This document shows positions 37,980 to 51,383 of a stretch of DNA of 64,000 nucleotides, piece after piece. The notes under the pieces were generated by a model. It saw only the letters and a program-made list of their open reading frames with translations, was not told the DNA's origin and searched no databases. The stretch's first letter is position 1. The number at the start of each line of letters is the position of its first letter. Origin of the DNA: Callorhinus ursinus (taxonomy: Eukaryota; Chordata; Mammalia; Carnivora; Otariidae); the NCBI RefSeq assembly GCF_003265705.1, contig NW_020313005.1, positions 19,908,412 to 19,972,411 of the forward strand, read 5' to 3'. A program made the position numbers and the translations under genes.

Positions 37980-38451
37980 CTTTTAGATTTTTAATTGAAG
38001 TATAGTTGATATATAATATTCATTCATCTATGGATGGATATTTGGGTTGTTATGAATAATAATGCCATGAATATTGGTGTACATATTTTTATGTGTACCT
38101 ATGTTTTCATTTCTCTTTGGCATATACCTAGGAGTGGAATTGTTTGATCATATGATAACTCTATGTTCAACATTTTGAGGAATGACCAGACTCTTTTCCA
38201 AAGTGGCTACACCATTTTCCAATCTCACCAGCAATGTAAGAGGGTTCCAATTTCTCCACATCCTCAACAACACTTGTTATGTTCATCTTTTTTATTTTAG
38301 CCATCTTAGTGGGTATGAAGTCTATCTCATTGTTTTGTTTCATTTTCTTCCCTAATGATTAGTGATGTGAAGCATCTTTTTATGAGCTTATTGGGCATTT
38401 GTATATCTTTTTTGGAGAAATACCTATTCAAATTCATTGCCCATTTTATTA

Positions 38452-38651
38452 TTTTTTTATTTTTTAAAAAGATTTTATTTACTTATTTGACAGAGAGATA
38501 GCACAAGTAGGCAGAGAGGAAGGCAGAGGGAGAGGGAGAAGCAGACTCTCCACTGAGCAGGGAGCCCGATGCGGGGCTCAATCCCAGGACCCTGGGATCA
38601 TGACCTGAGCCGAAGGCAGCCGCTTAACCGACTGAGCCAGCCGGGTGCTCC
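38452..38651 (-). mobile_element. Can-SINE
   Basis: Antisense, 'acaagtaggcagagaggaaggcag' subtype. CATTGCCCATTTTA repeats at both ends. Confidence 0.94.
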
Positions 38652-38812
38652 TCATTGCCCATTTTAAATTGGGGTCTTTATATTGTTGAGTTGTAATAGC
38701 TCCTTATATTATTATAGATACAAGTCAGATATATGATTTGGAAATATTTTCTCTCTTTTTGTGGGCTTTTTACTTTCTCAAGTGTGTCCTTTAGAGCGCA
38801 GAAGCTTTGATT

Positions 38813-39006
38813 TATTTTTTTTAAGATTTTATTTGTCAGAGGGAGAAAGAGAGAGAAAGCACAAGCAGGGGGAGCAGCAGAGAGAGAGAGGGAGAAGCAG
38901 GTTCTCTGCTGAGCAAGGAGCCCGATGTGGGGCTCGATCCCAGGACCCTGGGATCATGACCTGAGCCAAAGGCAGAGGCTTAACCGACTGAGCCACCCAG
39001 GCGTCC
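38813..39006 (-). mobile_element. Can-SINE
   Basis: Antisense, CAGAGAGAGAGAGGGAGAAG subtype. AGAAGCTTT repeats at both ends. Confidence 0.93.
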
Positions 39007-39319
39007 CAGAAGCTTTCAAAATGAAGTCCAGTTTAGCAATTTTTTTTTCTTTTGTTGTTTGTGCTTTTGGTGTCATGTCTAAGAAACCATTGCTTAATTC
39101 AAGGGCATGAAGATTCACTCCTGTGTTTTCTTCTAAGATTTTTACAGTTTTAGCTCTTACATTTATGTCTATATCCATTTTAATTAACTTTTGTATATGG
39201 TGTGAGGTCATGATCCAGCTTCATTTTTTGCATATCCAACTGTCCCAGCCATCTGATGAAAGATTCTTCTTTTCCGCTTTGAATTGTCTTGGTGCCTATC
39301 TACCCTTCTACTCTTGAAA

Positions 39320-40960
39320 ATGGATTTCATCAATCTTCAGAGAAGGATCTTGCCTTCAGTAAGGCAAAACTCTGGTGAAGAAAGAGTAATTCAACTATTA
39401 TGACACATATATTAAATGTTTTAATAGAGTGGCAGAGTTATGACAATGAAAGGAGGACTCTGACTCACCCCGTGAGAAATAGGAGAAAGATTATAGAGGG
39501 AAGTGTACCTAAAACTTCCTTGAAAAACAGGTAAGCATAGGCAGGGTGGATACAGTGTCACGCAGAGCAAATAGTACATGCAAAGGCTAAGGAACAAGTG
39601 CAGCCAATCATCCATATAGTCAGAGTTGAGCTCGGTAATGTTGCTTACTCTCTTTACCCTACCATTCCTACCTTCCTTACCTACCTGTCACTCTCCTCCA
39701 TGGGTGGAATGCATTAAACCTTGAAATTATCTCAGATTGGGAATGAACAAAACAGTATACTTAAAGTCAAAAAAGCTAAACATTATGGTCCTGTGTGCCC
39801 AAGAGTCTCTGGAAAGGATATGAACTGACTCACAAATGGGCCTGAGGAAGGTTAAGTTAGAAAAGATGCAAGTCAAGTTTTATATTAGTTTGGGTGCATC
39901 CAATTTCCCAGATTTCCCTAAAGGAAACTGGGTTCCTACATGTTCCTTTAAGGGTAAGTATGGTCACATAATACAAAGAACATGAACTATGGAGAGTCAA
40001 TCCTGCTTTTGCTACCTCTGCTGGTAAGAGCTTGCACAAGTTCTCTAACCTCTCTGAATTTCAGTACCCCTTCTTCCAAAACAGGGACCTTAACAAAAGC
40101 ATCTTGTGAGGATTAACTGGGAGTGTCTAGCAGCTAACTAGAGTGAATGTTTAACAAATGTTAGTTTCCTCTATTCTCTGGTGTTCTTATACTTATTCCC
40201 ACAATTAATGGGGGGAGAAACTGGGCTTCTCTCTTACGGGACGTATAATTATTGAACGAAGGCTGCTGTCCTTTGCTTTCAGTACCTAATTCCAAGTGGG
40301 GAGGGGGGCAGTCATGTGGAACCTTTACCTGACTCTGGAGAGGGTAGTGGTTGAATGTCTTTTTAATAGGAATGGGACGTGTGTTTGGTCAGTAGGCAAG
40401 TAGGTTACGGGGAGGATATAGCATATTATTTTACTCCACGACATGGTTTTTATACTTTTTGAATCTGTTCTTGCCAAGAGAAACACTCAGATGGCTTCTG
40501 GTCTGAGTTTACTTTGGAATATAACCAACCCTGCCTGACTCAGCTTTCTGTTACTCTGCAAATAACAAGCTTATTACCTCTCCTTCTTCTATGAGCTGCT
40601 GAGTAGTAAAATGCAGAAGAAGCAGAAGTACAGAGGTGAAAATTCTCTGTTGCCCACAGCTGATGTGATGGTGCTTTAGTCCTGAACTTCTGGCAGAGTG
40701 TATCCCTGCTCTACAGTAGCCTGAGAGCCCTTAAGTCACTCCGGAGTCCATCACTCTTTTTAAAATTTCATAACTACTACTGTCACTGTTATTTTCTCTG
40801 TAGGTGGGTCCTTGGAACAACTGGTCAGAAGGCATAAGATGAGAATAAGAATCTGAACCCTGTTCTGGCATGATTTCATGAGCTATGGAACAAAATTCCA
40901 TGAACGAGAGCTCAGTTACCTTCCTGCTGAGTTTGATTTCTAAGCAAAAGATGGTCTCTT
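39320..40960. other. Mostly single-copy intronic or intergenic DNA
   Basis: A MIR fragment lies near 39995-40170 ('TTCTCTAACCTCTCTGAATT', 'TGTGAGGATTAACTGGGAGT'). No coding or RNA signal otherwise. Confidence 0.5.
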
Positions 40961-41046
40961 TCCTTCCTCCCTTCTTTTCTTCCTCCCTCCCTCCCTCCCT
41001 CCCTCCCTCCCTCCCTCCCTCCCTTCCTTCCTTCCTTCCTTCCTTC
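40961..41046 (+). repeat. Tetranucleotide microsatellite (CCCT)n/(CTTC)n
   Basis: A polypyrimidine tract of CTTCC and CCCT units with a central pure (CCCT) run, then (CCTT) units. It sits directly upstream of an L1 fragment. Confidence 0.95.
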
Positions 41047-41094
41047 ATGTGATCCTATTAAATATAAGACTCTATGCTGGGTGCTGAGGAAATA

Positions 41095-42868
41095 ATAAAA
41101 CAAATAAAAACGACCCCTCCTAAAATTTGTATGGACCCACAAAAGACCCTGAATAGCCAAAACAATCTTGAAAAAGAAAAGCAAAGCTGGAAGCATCACG
41201 ATTCTGGACTTCAAGTTATATTACAAAGCTGTAGTAATCAAAACAGTAATGGTATAGTCATAAAAATAGACACACAGATCAATGGAACAGAATAGAAAAC
41301 CCAGAAATAAACCCACAATTAAATGGTCAATTAATTTTTGACAAAGCAGAAAAGAATATCTACTGGGAGAAATATAGTCTCCAACAAATGGCATTGGGAA
41401 AACTGGACAGCAACATGCAAAAGAATGAAACTGGACCACTTTCTTACACCATACACAAAAATAAATTCAAAATGGATTAAAGACCTAAATGTGAGGTCTA
41501 TAGCCATAAACATCCTAAAAGAGAGCACAGACAGGAATTTCTCTGACACTGGCCATAGCAACTTTTTTCTAGATTGGTCCCCGGAGGCAAGGGAAATGAA
41601 AGCAAATATAAACTACTGGGATTACATCAAAACAAAAAGTTTCTGCACAGCAAAGGAAACCATCAGAAAAACTAAACAGCAACCTATGTAATGGGAGAAG
41701 ATATCTGCAAATGACATATCCAGTATATCGAAAATATATAAAGAACTATAAAACTCAACACTCAAAAAACCAAATAATCCAATTAAAAATCGGCAGAAGA
41801 CATGAGCAGACATCTCTCCAAAGAAGACATACAGATGGCCAACAGGCACATGAAAAGATGCTCATCATCACACATTATCAGAGAAATGCAAATCAAAACT
41901 ATAATGAGATATCACCACACACCAGTCAGAATGGCTAAAATCAACAACACAACAAACAACAGATGTTGGTGAGGATGTGGAAAAAAAGGAACAATCATGC
42001 ACTGTTGGTGGGAGTATGAACTGGTGAACTCTGGAGAACAGCATGGAGGTTCCTCAAAAAGTTAAAAATAGAACTACCCTATGATCCAGCAATCATACTA
42101 CTGGGTGTTTACCCAAAGAATACAAAAATACTAATTCAAAGGGATACATGCACCCCTATGTTTATAGCAGCATTAAATACGTACAATAGCCAAAATAGGG
42201 TAGCAGCCCAAGCGTCCATTGATTGATGAATGGATAAGGAAGATTGGTGTGTGTGTATATATATATGTGTGTGCATATATGTATACATACAATGGACTAT
42301 TAGCCATAAAAAAGAATGAAATCTTGCCATCTTCAGTGACATGGGTGAGACTAGAGAGTATTATGCTCAGCAAAATAAGTCAGTGAGAGAAAGACAATTA
42401 TTGTATGATTTCACTCATATGTGGAATTTAAGAAACAAAGCAAAAAAAAAATGACAAAAGAAAGACAAATCACGAAATTATAGACTCTTGGGATGCCTGG
42501 GTGGCTCAGTCAGTTAAGTGTCTGCCTTTAGCTCAGGTTATGATCTCAGTGTCCTGGGATCGAGCCCTCCATCGGGCTCCCGGCTCAGTGAGGAGCCAGA
42601 CTGCTTCTCCCTCTGACTGCTGCTCCCCCTGCTTGTGCGCTCTTTCTCTTTCTCTCTCTGTCTCTCTGACAAAAAGAAAGAAAGAACGAAAGAACAGAAG
42701 GAAAGAAAGAGAAAGAAGAAAGAAAGAAACTACAGACTCTTAACTAGAGAGAATAAACTGATGGTTACCAGAGAGGAGGTGGGCGGGAGATGGGTGAAAT
42801 AGGTGATGGGGATTGAGGAGGGCACTTGTCATGATGAGCACCAGGTGATTAAAAAAAAAAAATGACCC
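41095..42868 (+). mobile_element. Sense L1 ORF2 3' part plus 3'UTR, with a SINE
   Basis: Reads L1 ORF2 C-terminal sequence; frame 41338-41691 contains '[17 protein letters not shown]'. It continues through the 3'UTR to GATGAGCACCAGGTGATT and a poly-A near 42850-42862. Frames are broken by stops. A Can-SINE is inserted at 42489-42728. A short TG/TA microsatellite lies at 42245-42290. Best-preserved L1 of the window. Confidence 0.88.
42489..42728 (+). mobile_element. Can-SINE with expanded GA-rich tail
   Basis: Sense SINE head GGGATGCCTGGGTGGCTCAG. Its tail has become (GAAA)n/(GAAC)n rather than AATAAA. TA(T/C)AGACTCTT flanks it. Confidence 0.93.
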
Positions 42869-43099
42869 CTATCCTTAAGGAGTTTATAATCTAGTACGGA
42901 GCCATATGCTTGTGGAAGGTTGAATGTCATGAAATATACTGATTGCAATCCTCTAGTCACAGAGGGGGCTGGTGTTAGAGCTGGGCCTTTCTTGATTGCC
43001 TCTTTCAAACTGTCATTAAAATTAGGCAGCCTTACTGGAATCCTGAATTCAAGACTGAAGAACAAATCTGGGCTAAGTTCCATGATTTCCCAAGAACTA

Positions 43100-43290
43100 A
43101 TAAAGAACACTGGCCTCTGAGTCTGCTGACCTGGGTTCTAGTCCACATTTTGCTAAGAACTTAACTCTGTGACCTTGAGCAAGATATGTAACCTCTCAGG
43201 ATCATAATTTCCTTGTTAAGTCTTAGTTTGGAAGAGGTCATCTCCATAGCTTTTCCTAGTTCTAAAATCACTTTCTGTGTTTGCTCCTAA
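43100..43290 (+). repeat. MIR
   Basis: 'TGACCTGGGTTCTAGTCCAC', 'TGACCTTGAGCAAGATATGT' and 'AACCTCTCAGGATCATAATT' reproduce the MIR core in order. Confidence 0.7.
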
Positions 43291-44919
43291 CACATCACAA
43301 AAATGAAATGAAACATGAAAAGGACAGAGCAAGTCAGACGTGTGGGGGAAGAATGGAACTAAAGTTGTGGATGTCACCAACGAGGACAAGGAGTCACTTC
43401 GGCATACCTTAGAGCAGGACAGGCATTCCTGGACTTGAAAGTTTGGCTTATTTTTTAAGCAACAAGGAACACATTTCTAATATATTTTTCCTTCCTTCTG
43501 TACTATCTGTGAACTTGTTCAGCATTGACACCAATGAACAAGATGGATGCTGGGCCTTCTACAGCACTTGGCAGTGCTTTTTGACAGGTGCAAGGTCTTA
43601 CTCCCAATTCCCATAGTCTGGTTTTTGAAAACTCACCCCTTCCCTCGAGCCTGAGTTCACTCAGCTCTGGGTAAACCTTTCCTCTCATTCCATGAACATA
43701 ATCGAGACTAGAAGGCACCAATCACAATCTCCTCTTCTTCACCTACAAATGCATATATGTCCATATCTACTCTTCTCAAATTGACCCCTCTGATAGGCCA
43801 GGCTTCCATCTGCGTCCTCTGGGTCTGCTTCTATTACTCATGAACTTCTCTCGCTCTTTGTTGCCTCCTTTCCTTCAACTATAACCAGGCTCAAGACTTT
43901 TCCCACACAAAATAATAAAAGAAAAAGGAAAAAGAAACCAAAAAAATCTGCTTTTACCCTGGGTCTCTGAAGAACCACTGTGTATCTCTCTTCCTATTTA
44001 CTATTTCAAACATAAAAATAATATGGCTAATGTATGTAAAAGTTATAAAGAATGACAACAACTGTGTCCCATGACCCAGCTTAAGAAAGAGAACATTACT
44101 AACATCCTTGGAACTTCCTGTTGACACCTCCTTGATGGCTTCTCTCCTTCCTTCCTCTTGAGAAGTAAACATCATTTTGAATTGTGTGTTTAGCATTCAC
44201 TCACTTTTGTTTTACTATATACCACATACATTTACTACATACGTTATCTTGAAACAACGTAATAGTTTTGCAAATTTTTTTAAACTTTATGTATATAGTC
44301 TCAAAATATGTGGATCTCTTTCTCACCATCTCCCCTAGTCCAGAGCCCAAACTCCTTTGCTAAAAGGTTTATTTATAAATAATTAAAAACAATTTCTAGT
44401 ATTAAAATTCTTTGGAAAGTCAGTAATTATTGAACTAAATTACCACTTACATGAAATATTCTTTCAATAGAAAGGGATTTTGATGGTTTTGTGTAATGCA
44501 GTCAAGCACTGTCAAAATCATTAAGTTTCTTGGAAAAACCCGGAAAGACAGTTGCTTTCTCTGTTTGCTTCTCCTCCTTCACTATCACGATCCTGAAATT
44601 GTATTCGTAGATATCACCAAATGTTCTCCATATTGTTTCATCAGTGGGAATCTTTAAAATATTATCTGAATAGACCTCTCTTCTGTTCTAGTGCTGCTCT
44701 AGTTGAAGATGTCACTTATCACTTATTTTTGGAATTTACCTTCTGTTTTGGCTTTCATGATACTCTTCTGTCCTAGCTCTTGTCATCTTCTGTAATCTTC
44801 TTCCTCTCTTTCGAAAGGCTCTCTTCTTTTTCCTGTCTCTTAAACACTAGCACCCTTTGGTCCACTGTTCTGTATATAATCTTCTTCTTGCAAGAACTCA
44901 TACACACCCATAGTTCAAT

Positions 44920-45780
44920 TACCACCTGTACGCTGATGACTCTTATCTCTAGCCTGACCTTTGCCCTCAGTTTCAGACTCATATATCTAACAACCTGGTG
45001 AACCAACCAACACACACATAAACACAGATTCTTCTTAGACACCTTGAAGTCAACATGTCCCAACCTGAATTCATCATCTTCCTTCCCCACCAAATTGGCT
45101 TCTGTTCTGTATCTCAAACTTGGGTAGTGGCTTAACATCCAGTCACTCCTAAAGTCAGGTTCCTAGGACTCACTCTAGATACCCCTTCATCCCCCACTCT
45201 GCCCCGCAGTGCCCCAATTTCCCAAGAGACTAAAATACTCTGCTTATTTTGCTTCCCCAAATTTTCTGGTGTTCTCTGTTTCCTTTCTGTTCCTACAATG
45301 GTTATCTCATTTAGGCTCTCATTGTCTTTTGCCTTGACTACTGTAATGCTTGTAATCCTGCCATCCATAAATCCTTCTTCTACTCTGCCACCGGCATCAG
45401 CTACCTAAAATGTACATCTGACTACACCACTATAAAATTTAAAATATTTCATTGACTAACCACCACACTGATGTAGTCCACCCCTTTGCATGGCATATAC
45501 CCAGAACCTGGCCCTTGGCCTGTCTCTTGAGCCTCATTTCCCATTTCTTCCCACCAAAAACTTTACAGTATACACTTCGTTCATGCTATTCCCTCCCCCT
45601 TCTTCAGTGCTACCATAGTACCTTATGCATATCTTGATTTTTATCTCTTAGCTTGTCATATGAAAATTACACATTTACATGCCTTACTCACTAGACTATA
45701 GGTACCTCAAGAGCAGAGATCTTATCTGCTTCATCTTAAACTTCCCACAACTTAGCACAAAGCTTGCCATATAATAGTCG
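44920..45780 (+). repeat. L2-type fragment
   Basis: 'GTACGCTGATGACTCTTATC', 'CATGTCCCAACCTGAATTCA', 'CTAAAATGTACATCTGACTA' and 'CAAGAGCAGAGATCTTATCT' occur in L2 order along about 850 bp. Confidence 0.6.
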
Positions 45781-47360
45781 TTCTTAATCTGAACTGAACT
45801 GATTCAACTTAGCTGTAATCCTGAATCATGAAGAAACTAGGCCCTAGGTCTAGTCATTAGTAAGGTTGCTGCTAACATTACTTTTTCATATAATTTTTAG
45901 AGCTAGATGAGTCCTTCAGAGATCATCTTGTACTATGCCTCTTAGACCCATGTATGGGTAAGCCAAAAATATCTGGAATCACATGACCAACACGGTTATC
46001 ATCCTGTAGTATCAATTTTACCTCAAGATTTTGGGAAAAATGATTTTGTTAAAACAGAGATGTATTTTGGGGTAGCCCATACTGTTTAGCATTAAGAGAG
46101 ACTGTAGCTTATGCCATGCTGTTTTCAGCCAAGCCTCCATGCCATGAGAGTACCAGTTCTGTGGTGAGTGATAGCGTTTGAGAAACACTAATCTACAGAT
46201 CACTGTTTTACAGTGATCTTGTAGTTTAGCTCTTGTTCTAGAGCCTTCCATATAAAAATAAACAATCCCAGTGGGAACAAAGCATAGAAACAATCTCAAC
46301 AACAGCCAGAAGAGAGATTTTTCATTCTTCATTATTATTATTCTGGGTTAGTTTAAAAAGATGTCTTCCTGATAGGCAGGGTAGGTCTTCTGAAATTAGT
46401 ACATCACTGTGCTTTCTGCAAAATATACCAGATGGCAGATGAAGGTGGGGGAGAGGAGGCAGAAAAACAACATTAGAACAGAACAAAGAGAAGGTTTGGG
46501 CAAAGCAGGGGCCAGATCAAAGAGAGTGGAAGGAAGCAAAGGACAGTATAAGTGAGGCATGGACTACGAGGCAAAAAAAGCATTCAAATACAACTGTGGT
46601 TCAAGATGATACCAAGATGTAGGGTGTTTGGTGATGACCTAAGAAATTATTACATCTTCAGTAAGATGATATGGGGAGTTTTCACCCCTGGAAATTCTAC
46701 CTGGAGTCCTGGTAGATCTTCCCAGTCTGTTTTCCAACATATCTACACATCAAATTCGAGAATGAGGTATCATCTTACAGCAAAAGTGACATAAAAAGAT
46801 GCGAAAGAAACAGAGGAAACAGCAAGGGGACCATTAGGAAAGGTTAATTTAAAGTGGGTAATGGAATCAATTTGATTCAAGCAACATCTATCCAGGGCCT
46901 CTTGTGTATCAGCATGGTTCTAGGTGCTGGAGAAACAGAGATACCAAGGTTGGGCCCTAGCCTGCAAGGGCTTTGCAGTTGTCTTTAAAGGTGCCTGAGA
47001 AGGAAGAGCCAACAGTAGAAAATCTGGTATCTCATGCCTAGGCTTTCCAGTGAAGAGGTCACTAAAAGCTAAACCACGGACACATATTATCTGATGCTTT
47101 TACGTGATCTAAAACTTTCCCAGCAAAGAAAGGGGGCTGAATCTGCCCCAAGTTTGGGTTATCACATGCCAGGCTGAGCAAAGAAAGAAAATAGTATGGA
47201 TTTGGAGAGTGACTTTCAAGGGCAGAAATTTTCTCCCAAATTCTATAACTAAGACATTCTCTAAAGGTGTTGGAAAAATATTTTCTCAATATAACCTCTT
47301 AAAGACAAATACTAAGCTAATTATAATTTTCCACCTTAATTAAATCTTCTTCTAAATGAC
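45780..47360. other. No gene recognised
   Basis: A hAT-like tail near 46080-46200 and an old repeat near 46870-46990 ('GGTTCTAGGTGCTGGAGAAA') are the only recognisable pieces. No coding or RNA signal. Confidence 0.45.
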
Positions 47361-47367
47361 CTGTGAA

Positions 47368-47535
47368 GGGGTGCCTGGGCAGCTCAATCTGCCACCCAGC
47401 TCTTGAGCATCTACCTTCAGCTCAGGTCATGATCCCAGAGTCCTGGGATCAATCACCGCCCCCCCCCCACCATACTTCTCCCTCTCCCTCTGCCCCTCCT
47501 CCCCGCTCATCCTCTCTCTCTCAAAAAAAAGTATA
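47368..47535 (+). mobile_element. Diverged Can-SINE
   Basis: 'GGGGTGCCTGGGCAGCTCAA...TCAGCTCAGGTCATGATCCC', CT-rich block, then an A/TA tail. Confidence 0.88.
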
Positions 47536-47624
47536 TATATATCACATACATATATGATGGTAGAAATTTAAAAATTTATGAGGGTTAGAAGATTTATTAG
47601 AACTAAAATATGAGAGGTTTTTTA

Positions 47625-47826
47625 TTTTTTATTATTTTTTTTAAAGATTTTATTTATCCTACAGAGAGAGACACAGAGAGAGAGGGAACACAAGCAGGGG
47701 GAATGGGAGAGGGAAAAGCAGGCTTCCCGTGGAGCAGGAGCCCAATGCGGGGCTTGATCCCAGGACCCTGGGACCACGACCCGAGCCGAAGGCAGACGCT
47801 TAACGACTGAGCCACCCAGGCACCCC
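47625..47826 (-). mobile_element. Can-SINE
   Basis: Antisense, flanked by GAGAGGTTTTTTA duplications. The left flank is at 47611 and the right at 47827. Confidence 0.94.
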
Positions 47827-47919
47827 GAGAGGTTTTTTAAAAAATAGAAATAGAAAAGATAAAATAAGAGGGCAGATTCAAGAACTCCAGCATCTAAGTA
47901 ATTTAGTGTAAATTGCAGA

Positions 47920-48320
47920 AAGAACAGAGGAAATTATGCAACAGAACAAAACTGAGAACTGAAGAATATGATTTTTAGATTGAAAAGGCCTTTAAAGTAC
48001 CTAAAACAATGGGGGGAAAAAGCCAAAGCCAAAATCAACTAACAACATCATGATATATCAGAACATGAGGAATAAACAAAAGGAAACCCTACAAACTTCC
48101 AGAGATTAAAAACAAAACACAAGGGATCAGAAACCAGAATGGCACCAACTTCTCAATTGAGCTATCAAAAGATAGAGGAAAATGGAGCAATGCTTTCAAT
48201 ATTCTGAGGGGAAGTTAATTCCAATTAATATCCTATATTCAGCTAAACCATCAATCAAATGTGAAGGAAGAAAAATGACATCTTGAACGTACAAAGTCTG
48301 AAAAAACAGCCAGGTCTTGT
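47920..48320 (+). mobile_element. Old L1/HAL1 fragment
   Basis: 'TTCAATATTCTGAGGGGAAG', 'CTATATTCAGCTAAACCATC' and AATCAAATGTGAAGG are sense LINE phrases. Confidence 0.6.
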
Positions 48321-49480
48321 GGGGCCTGCATCTTACATAATTTGAGAAGCCCCCTTTAAGAAAAAGTCATAAAATTACAAACACAAAATTGGGTGTGGAT
48401 GTGAATATTTATTTAGAGTGAGAAAAAAAATCACAACAAATGGGAGCCTTAGAGGTTCATGGCTCTCGTTTCTAAGATCTCTTTAGAAAATGTGCCAAAA
48501 ATACTTCATGATGGTGACCTGGCTTTTCCTCCTGACTCGTCAACTTGGAACACTTTGCAGCGCTCACAGAGGCCCCGTGAGCTTCATCACCTTCAGGATA
48601 AATCTGCCTCTCTCTCCATGCACCCTTTCTCAGGAAGCTATGCTCCAGCAAACCAAACTGAGTGAGAAGGCATGTAATCCAAGAATCAGAATCCAGTACA
48701 ATCCACAAGGTGGCAGCCAGAGGAACTCCCAATGTAACAAGGGGCTCAGAATAACCAGTCCCAGAGAATGGGGGCGGGGGGCAAGCAGGGATGCTTCCAA
48801 GAAAAGCAAATCAAATTGACTACTTACTTGATGCTTTATTGGGAGGAATTTTACCATCCTGTCAAAGTTTGAGTCAGTTGTAATGCGTGTTCAAAAAACA
48901 CTAAGCAACTGAAGAAGAGGTAGCAATTACTAAGTCTAGGGGATAGAAAAAGGTTGTACAAGAAAGGAAGTGTAGAAATCATGGTTTATCACATAGCTGG
49001 GTTGTGAATAACATTTACAGAGTCATAATAATGTAAACACCAACACCAAATACTGTTATATCAAAAAAATTAGGATATAAGTATATTGGGACCTTGCAAG
49101 AAAGGGAAGCAAATGTGAGAAAGAATAATGAGGGTATGAGGGAGAGACCCTTATCCTCCCAGGCAGGATGTCAGTAGATACTATCCAGAACTGGGAAAAG
49201 AAAGAGAAATAGCCCGTATTAGCATGTTATTTGGGAATATGGTGGTAAATATGATAGAAACGTAGGCCGAGAGCATTGAAAATAGTTGCCTTTAGGGAGG
49301 TAGCTCAGTGTAGACTTAGTAAGAACCTATTGTAGAACTTGTGACTTTTAAGACTACATATTTATTTATACTAACCAAAATAGAAAATTAAAAAAGAAAG
49401 TAATAGCCTCAAGAGGAACGAGGCAGGAAAGACTTTGGAAATAAAATGAAAGTGCCTCTTCTAAACCACTCCCCAATTCA
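48320..49480. other. No gene recognised
   Basis: Short open frames near 48459-48860 have no family resemblance I can name. Probably continuation of old LINE sequence. Confidence 0.4.
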
Positions 49481-49482
49481 AT

Positions 49483-49640
49483 GTTTTTCAAATTGTGATC
49501 CTGTGACCACCTGCATTCAAATTATCTGGAGTGTCAGTTTATATAATTCAGATTTATAGATTCATCCCAGACCTAAATAATCAGCATTTCTTGGGTTGGA
49601 CCTCAGAATCTATAATTTTAAAAAGTTCCTCTACAACCAC
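49483..49640 (+). mobile_element. MER5-like hAT fossil
   Basis: 'CAAATTATCTGGAGTGTCAG', 'GATTCATCCCAGACCTAAAT' and 'GACCTCAGAATCTATAATTT' follow a MER5-type order. Confidence 0.55.
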
Positions 49641-49754
49641 TGTGTTATCTATCACTTTTTTAGTAAACCAAAGAACAACAACAAAGAGTAAAAATAAAGC
49701 AACAACAACAATCCATGTAGAAACAAAGAGTCAATGACTCGTAAAACAAACTAT

Positions 49755-50230
49755 GGCAGGTACTGCTAATTGTTTACCCAATATCCATTCTCCCCTTCTT
49801 CCTTAACAGAATCCCTATTTTGTTGTATTGGCAACATGGCCGACTAAAACACTAGATTTGCTCAGGCTCCCTTACAGTTAGGAGTGGCTATGTGACTTAG
49901 TTTTTATATGAATGAGGTATAAGAAGTCTACTGGGTAGAGCTTTCAAGATGGGTAAGCTTTCTTATTATTACAAAAACACAGGTTCAGGTGGCACATGTC
50001 TTCTGCCCTTCATTCTGCCCTTTTTTCCTGGTAAGCCCTCTCTGAAAAGAAGAGGTGCCTGTCTCTCAGTGAGGAGGAAAGCCACATACTAAGGATGGTG
50101 GTGCAGGAAGACAGAGGAAACTGGCCCAGTCCTGAGCTTCTCACCTTTAGACATCTAGCTATTTGAGAAAAACAAACTCCTCACTATTAAGTTACTATAG
50201 TAGGATTTTCTGTTACTTGTAGCTGAATGA
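49755..50230 (+). repeat. Ancient interspersed repeat, related copy at 55320
   Basis: 'TCCCTTACAGTTAGGAGTGG', 'CTATGTGACTTAGTTTTTAT' and 'CTACTGGGTAGAGCTTTCAA'. The segment at 55340-55680 shares this order, so the two are members of one family. Confidence 0.5.
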
Positions 50231-51383
50231 AGTCCTAATGACATCTCATACTTGTTCAAATGTTTATTTGATGGGTATTGAACACATTTTATTGAGTGCC
50301 TACTATAGGTCCTGTGCTTAGAACAACACAATGCACCAGACCAATCGGCTCTTTCCCTCATGGAATGTGGAATCCCAGTAAGACCAGAAGAATCTACAGA
50401 TATTTGAGTCCAGGATTCAGAGAGGCTATGGTTTGCTACCACAGACCCCAAAGCAATGGAGTAAATCAAACTGAACCACTTGATTTATATATCTAGGAAA
50501 TCCTCAAGGGACCACATGCTGGAAAGAGTCTGAACACTGGCAGGCCTCGCTTTTAGCAAAGTAGGTTTGGGTACTTGCTTAGTTTTCCCTGTATTTCCCC
50601 TTGTTCTTTGAAAAAACAAAAAGATTGGGCTTGATAATATTTCAGGCTATCCTCAGCTCTAAAATATTTTTGCAGTTATACTGTACAAAGGTACGAATGA
50701 AATCTACCAAACAAGAACGTTTCTAAATTTAGATTCTAGGAGTTCAAGTCAGAGACTATATTCAATAAAAGGTCAGGAGAAAAAAATCACAAACAACTCC
50801 CCATCCTTAAATTAAAGGAGCAAACAAAAAGACACCATGTAGGTAGCTGAGGTATTATGGAAGGAATTCTGGTTTGAGTCCTGGCTCTGCCACTAACAGC
50901 TGGATAACTCCAGACCAGATACTCAGTATTTTTAAGTTTCAGTTTCCCCATTATGAACTAAGCAATTACTCTTTCCTCACAGTGCTGCTTATGGAAATCA
51001 CCTTGTACTCTCTAAAGCCCCCTTTTGATGGGATACCAGCAAGGTATCAACAACGACTTGTAATATCTAAATCCTGCAAGGGAACACATGAGTGCACTTT
51101 GGTATCTTTAGCCTAAATTCTTCCTCACATAAGGAAGAATTTTTTGAGTTTCTCTGTCCATTCAGAAGTGGAGCCTGTGACACAGAGAACAGACAAGACA
51201 AAGAAAAAGATCTAAAATTCAAATCATCTCTGTTTATTTCTAGCCCCCAGTAAAGGTTTGGGGGAGAAGACTAGTTAAAAGGGAAACTGAGTTCAAAGGA
51301 AGTGTGGGGATTACAGGACTTACCGGTTGCCTCTAATTGTTCCTACTGGATATTGTGTAGTATTGTGCATGATCTAGTTGGTT

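Larger units (their letters stand above)
36930..39320 (-). mobile_element. Antisense L1 block carrying five Can-SINEs
   Basis: One L1 fragment read in antisense order: 'TTGACATATAATTTATATAC', 'GGCAACCACTAGCCTCC', 'TTGAATAATATTCCATTGTA', 'GGATATTTGGGTTGTTATGA', and last 'TCATGTCTAAGAAACCATTG'. SINEs lie at 37280-37491, 37587-37772, 37785-37979, 38452-38651 and 38813-39006. Confidence 0.8.

Noticed and set aside
29265..39006. tRNA genes, from the tRNA-like A and B boxes
   Set aside because: The boxes are the tRNA-Lys-derived heads of Can-SINEs with A-rich tails and target duplications, not tRNA genes.
40731..41048. Minus-strand frame rich in Gly/Lys/Glu/Arg repeats
   Set aside because: Translation of the (AGGG)n/(GAAG)n microsatellite.
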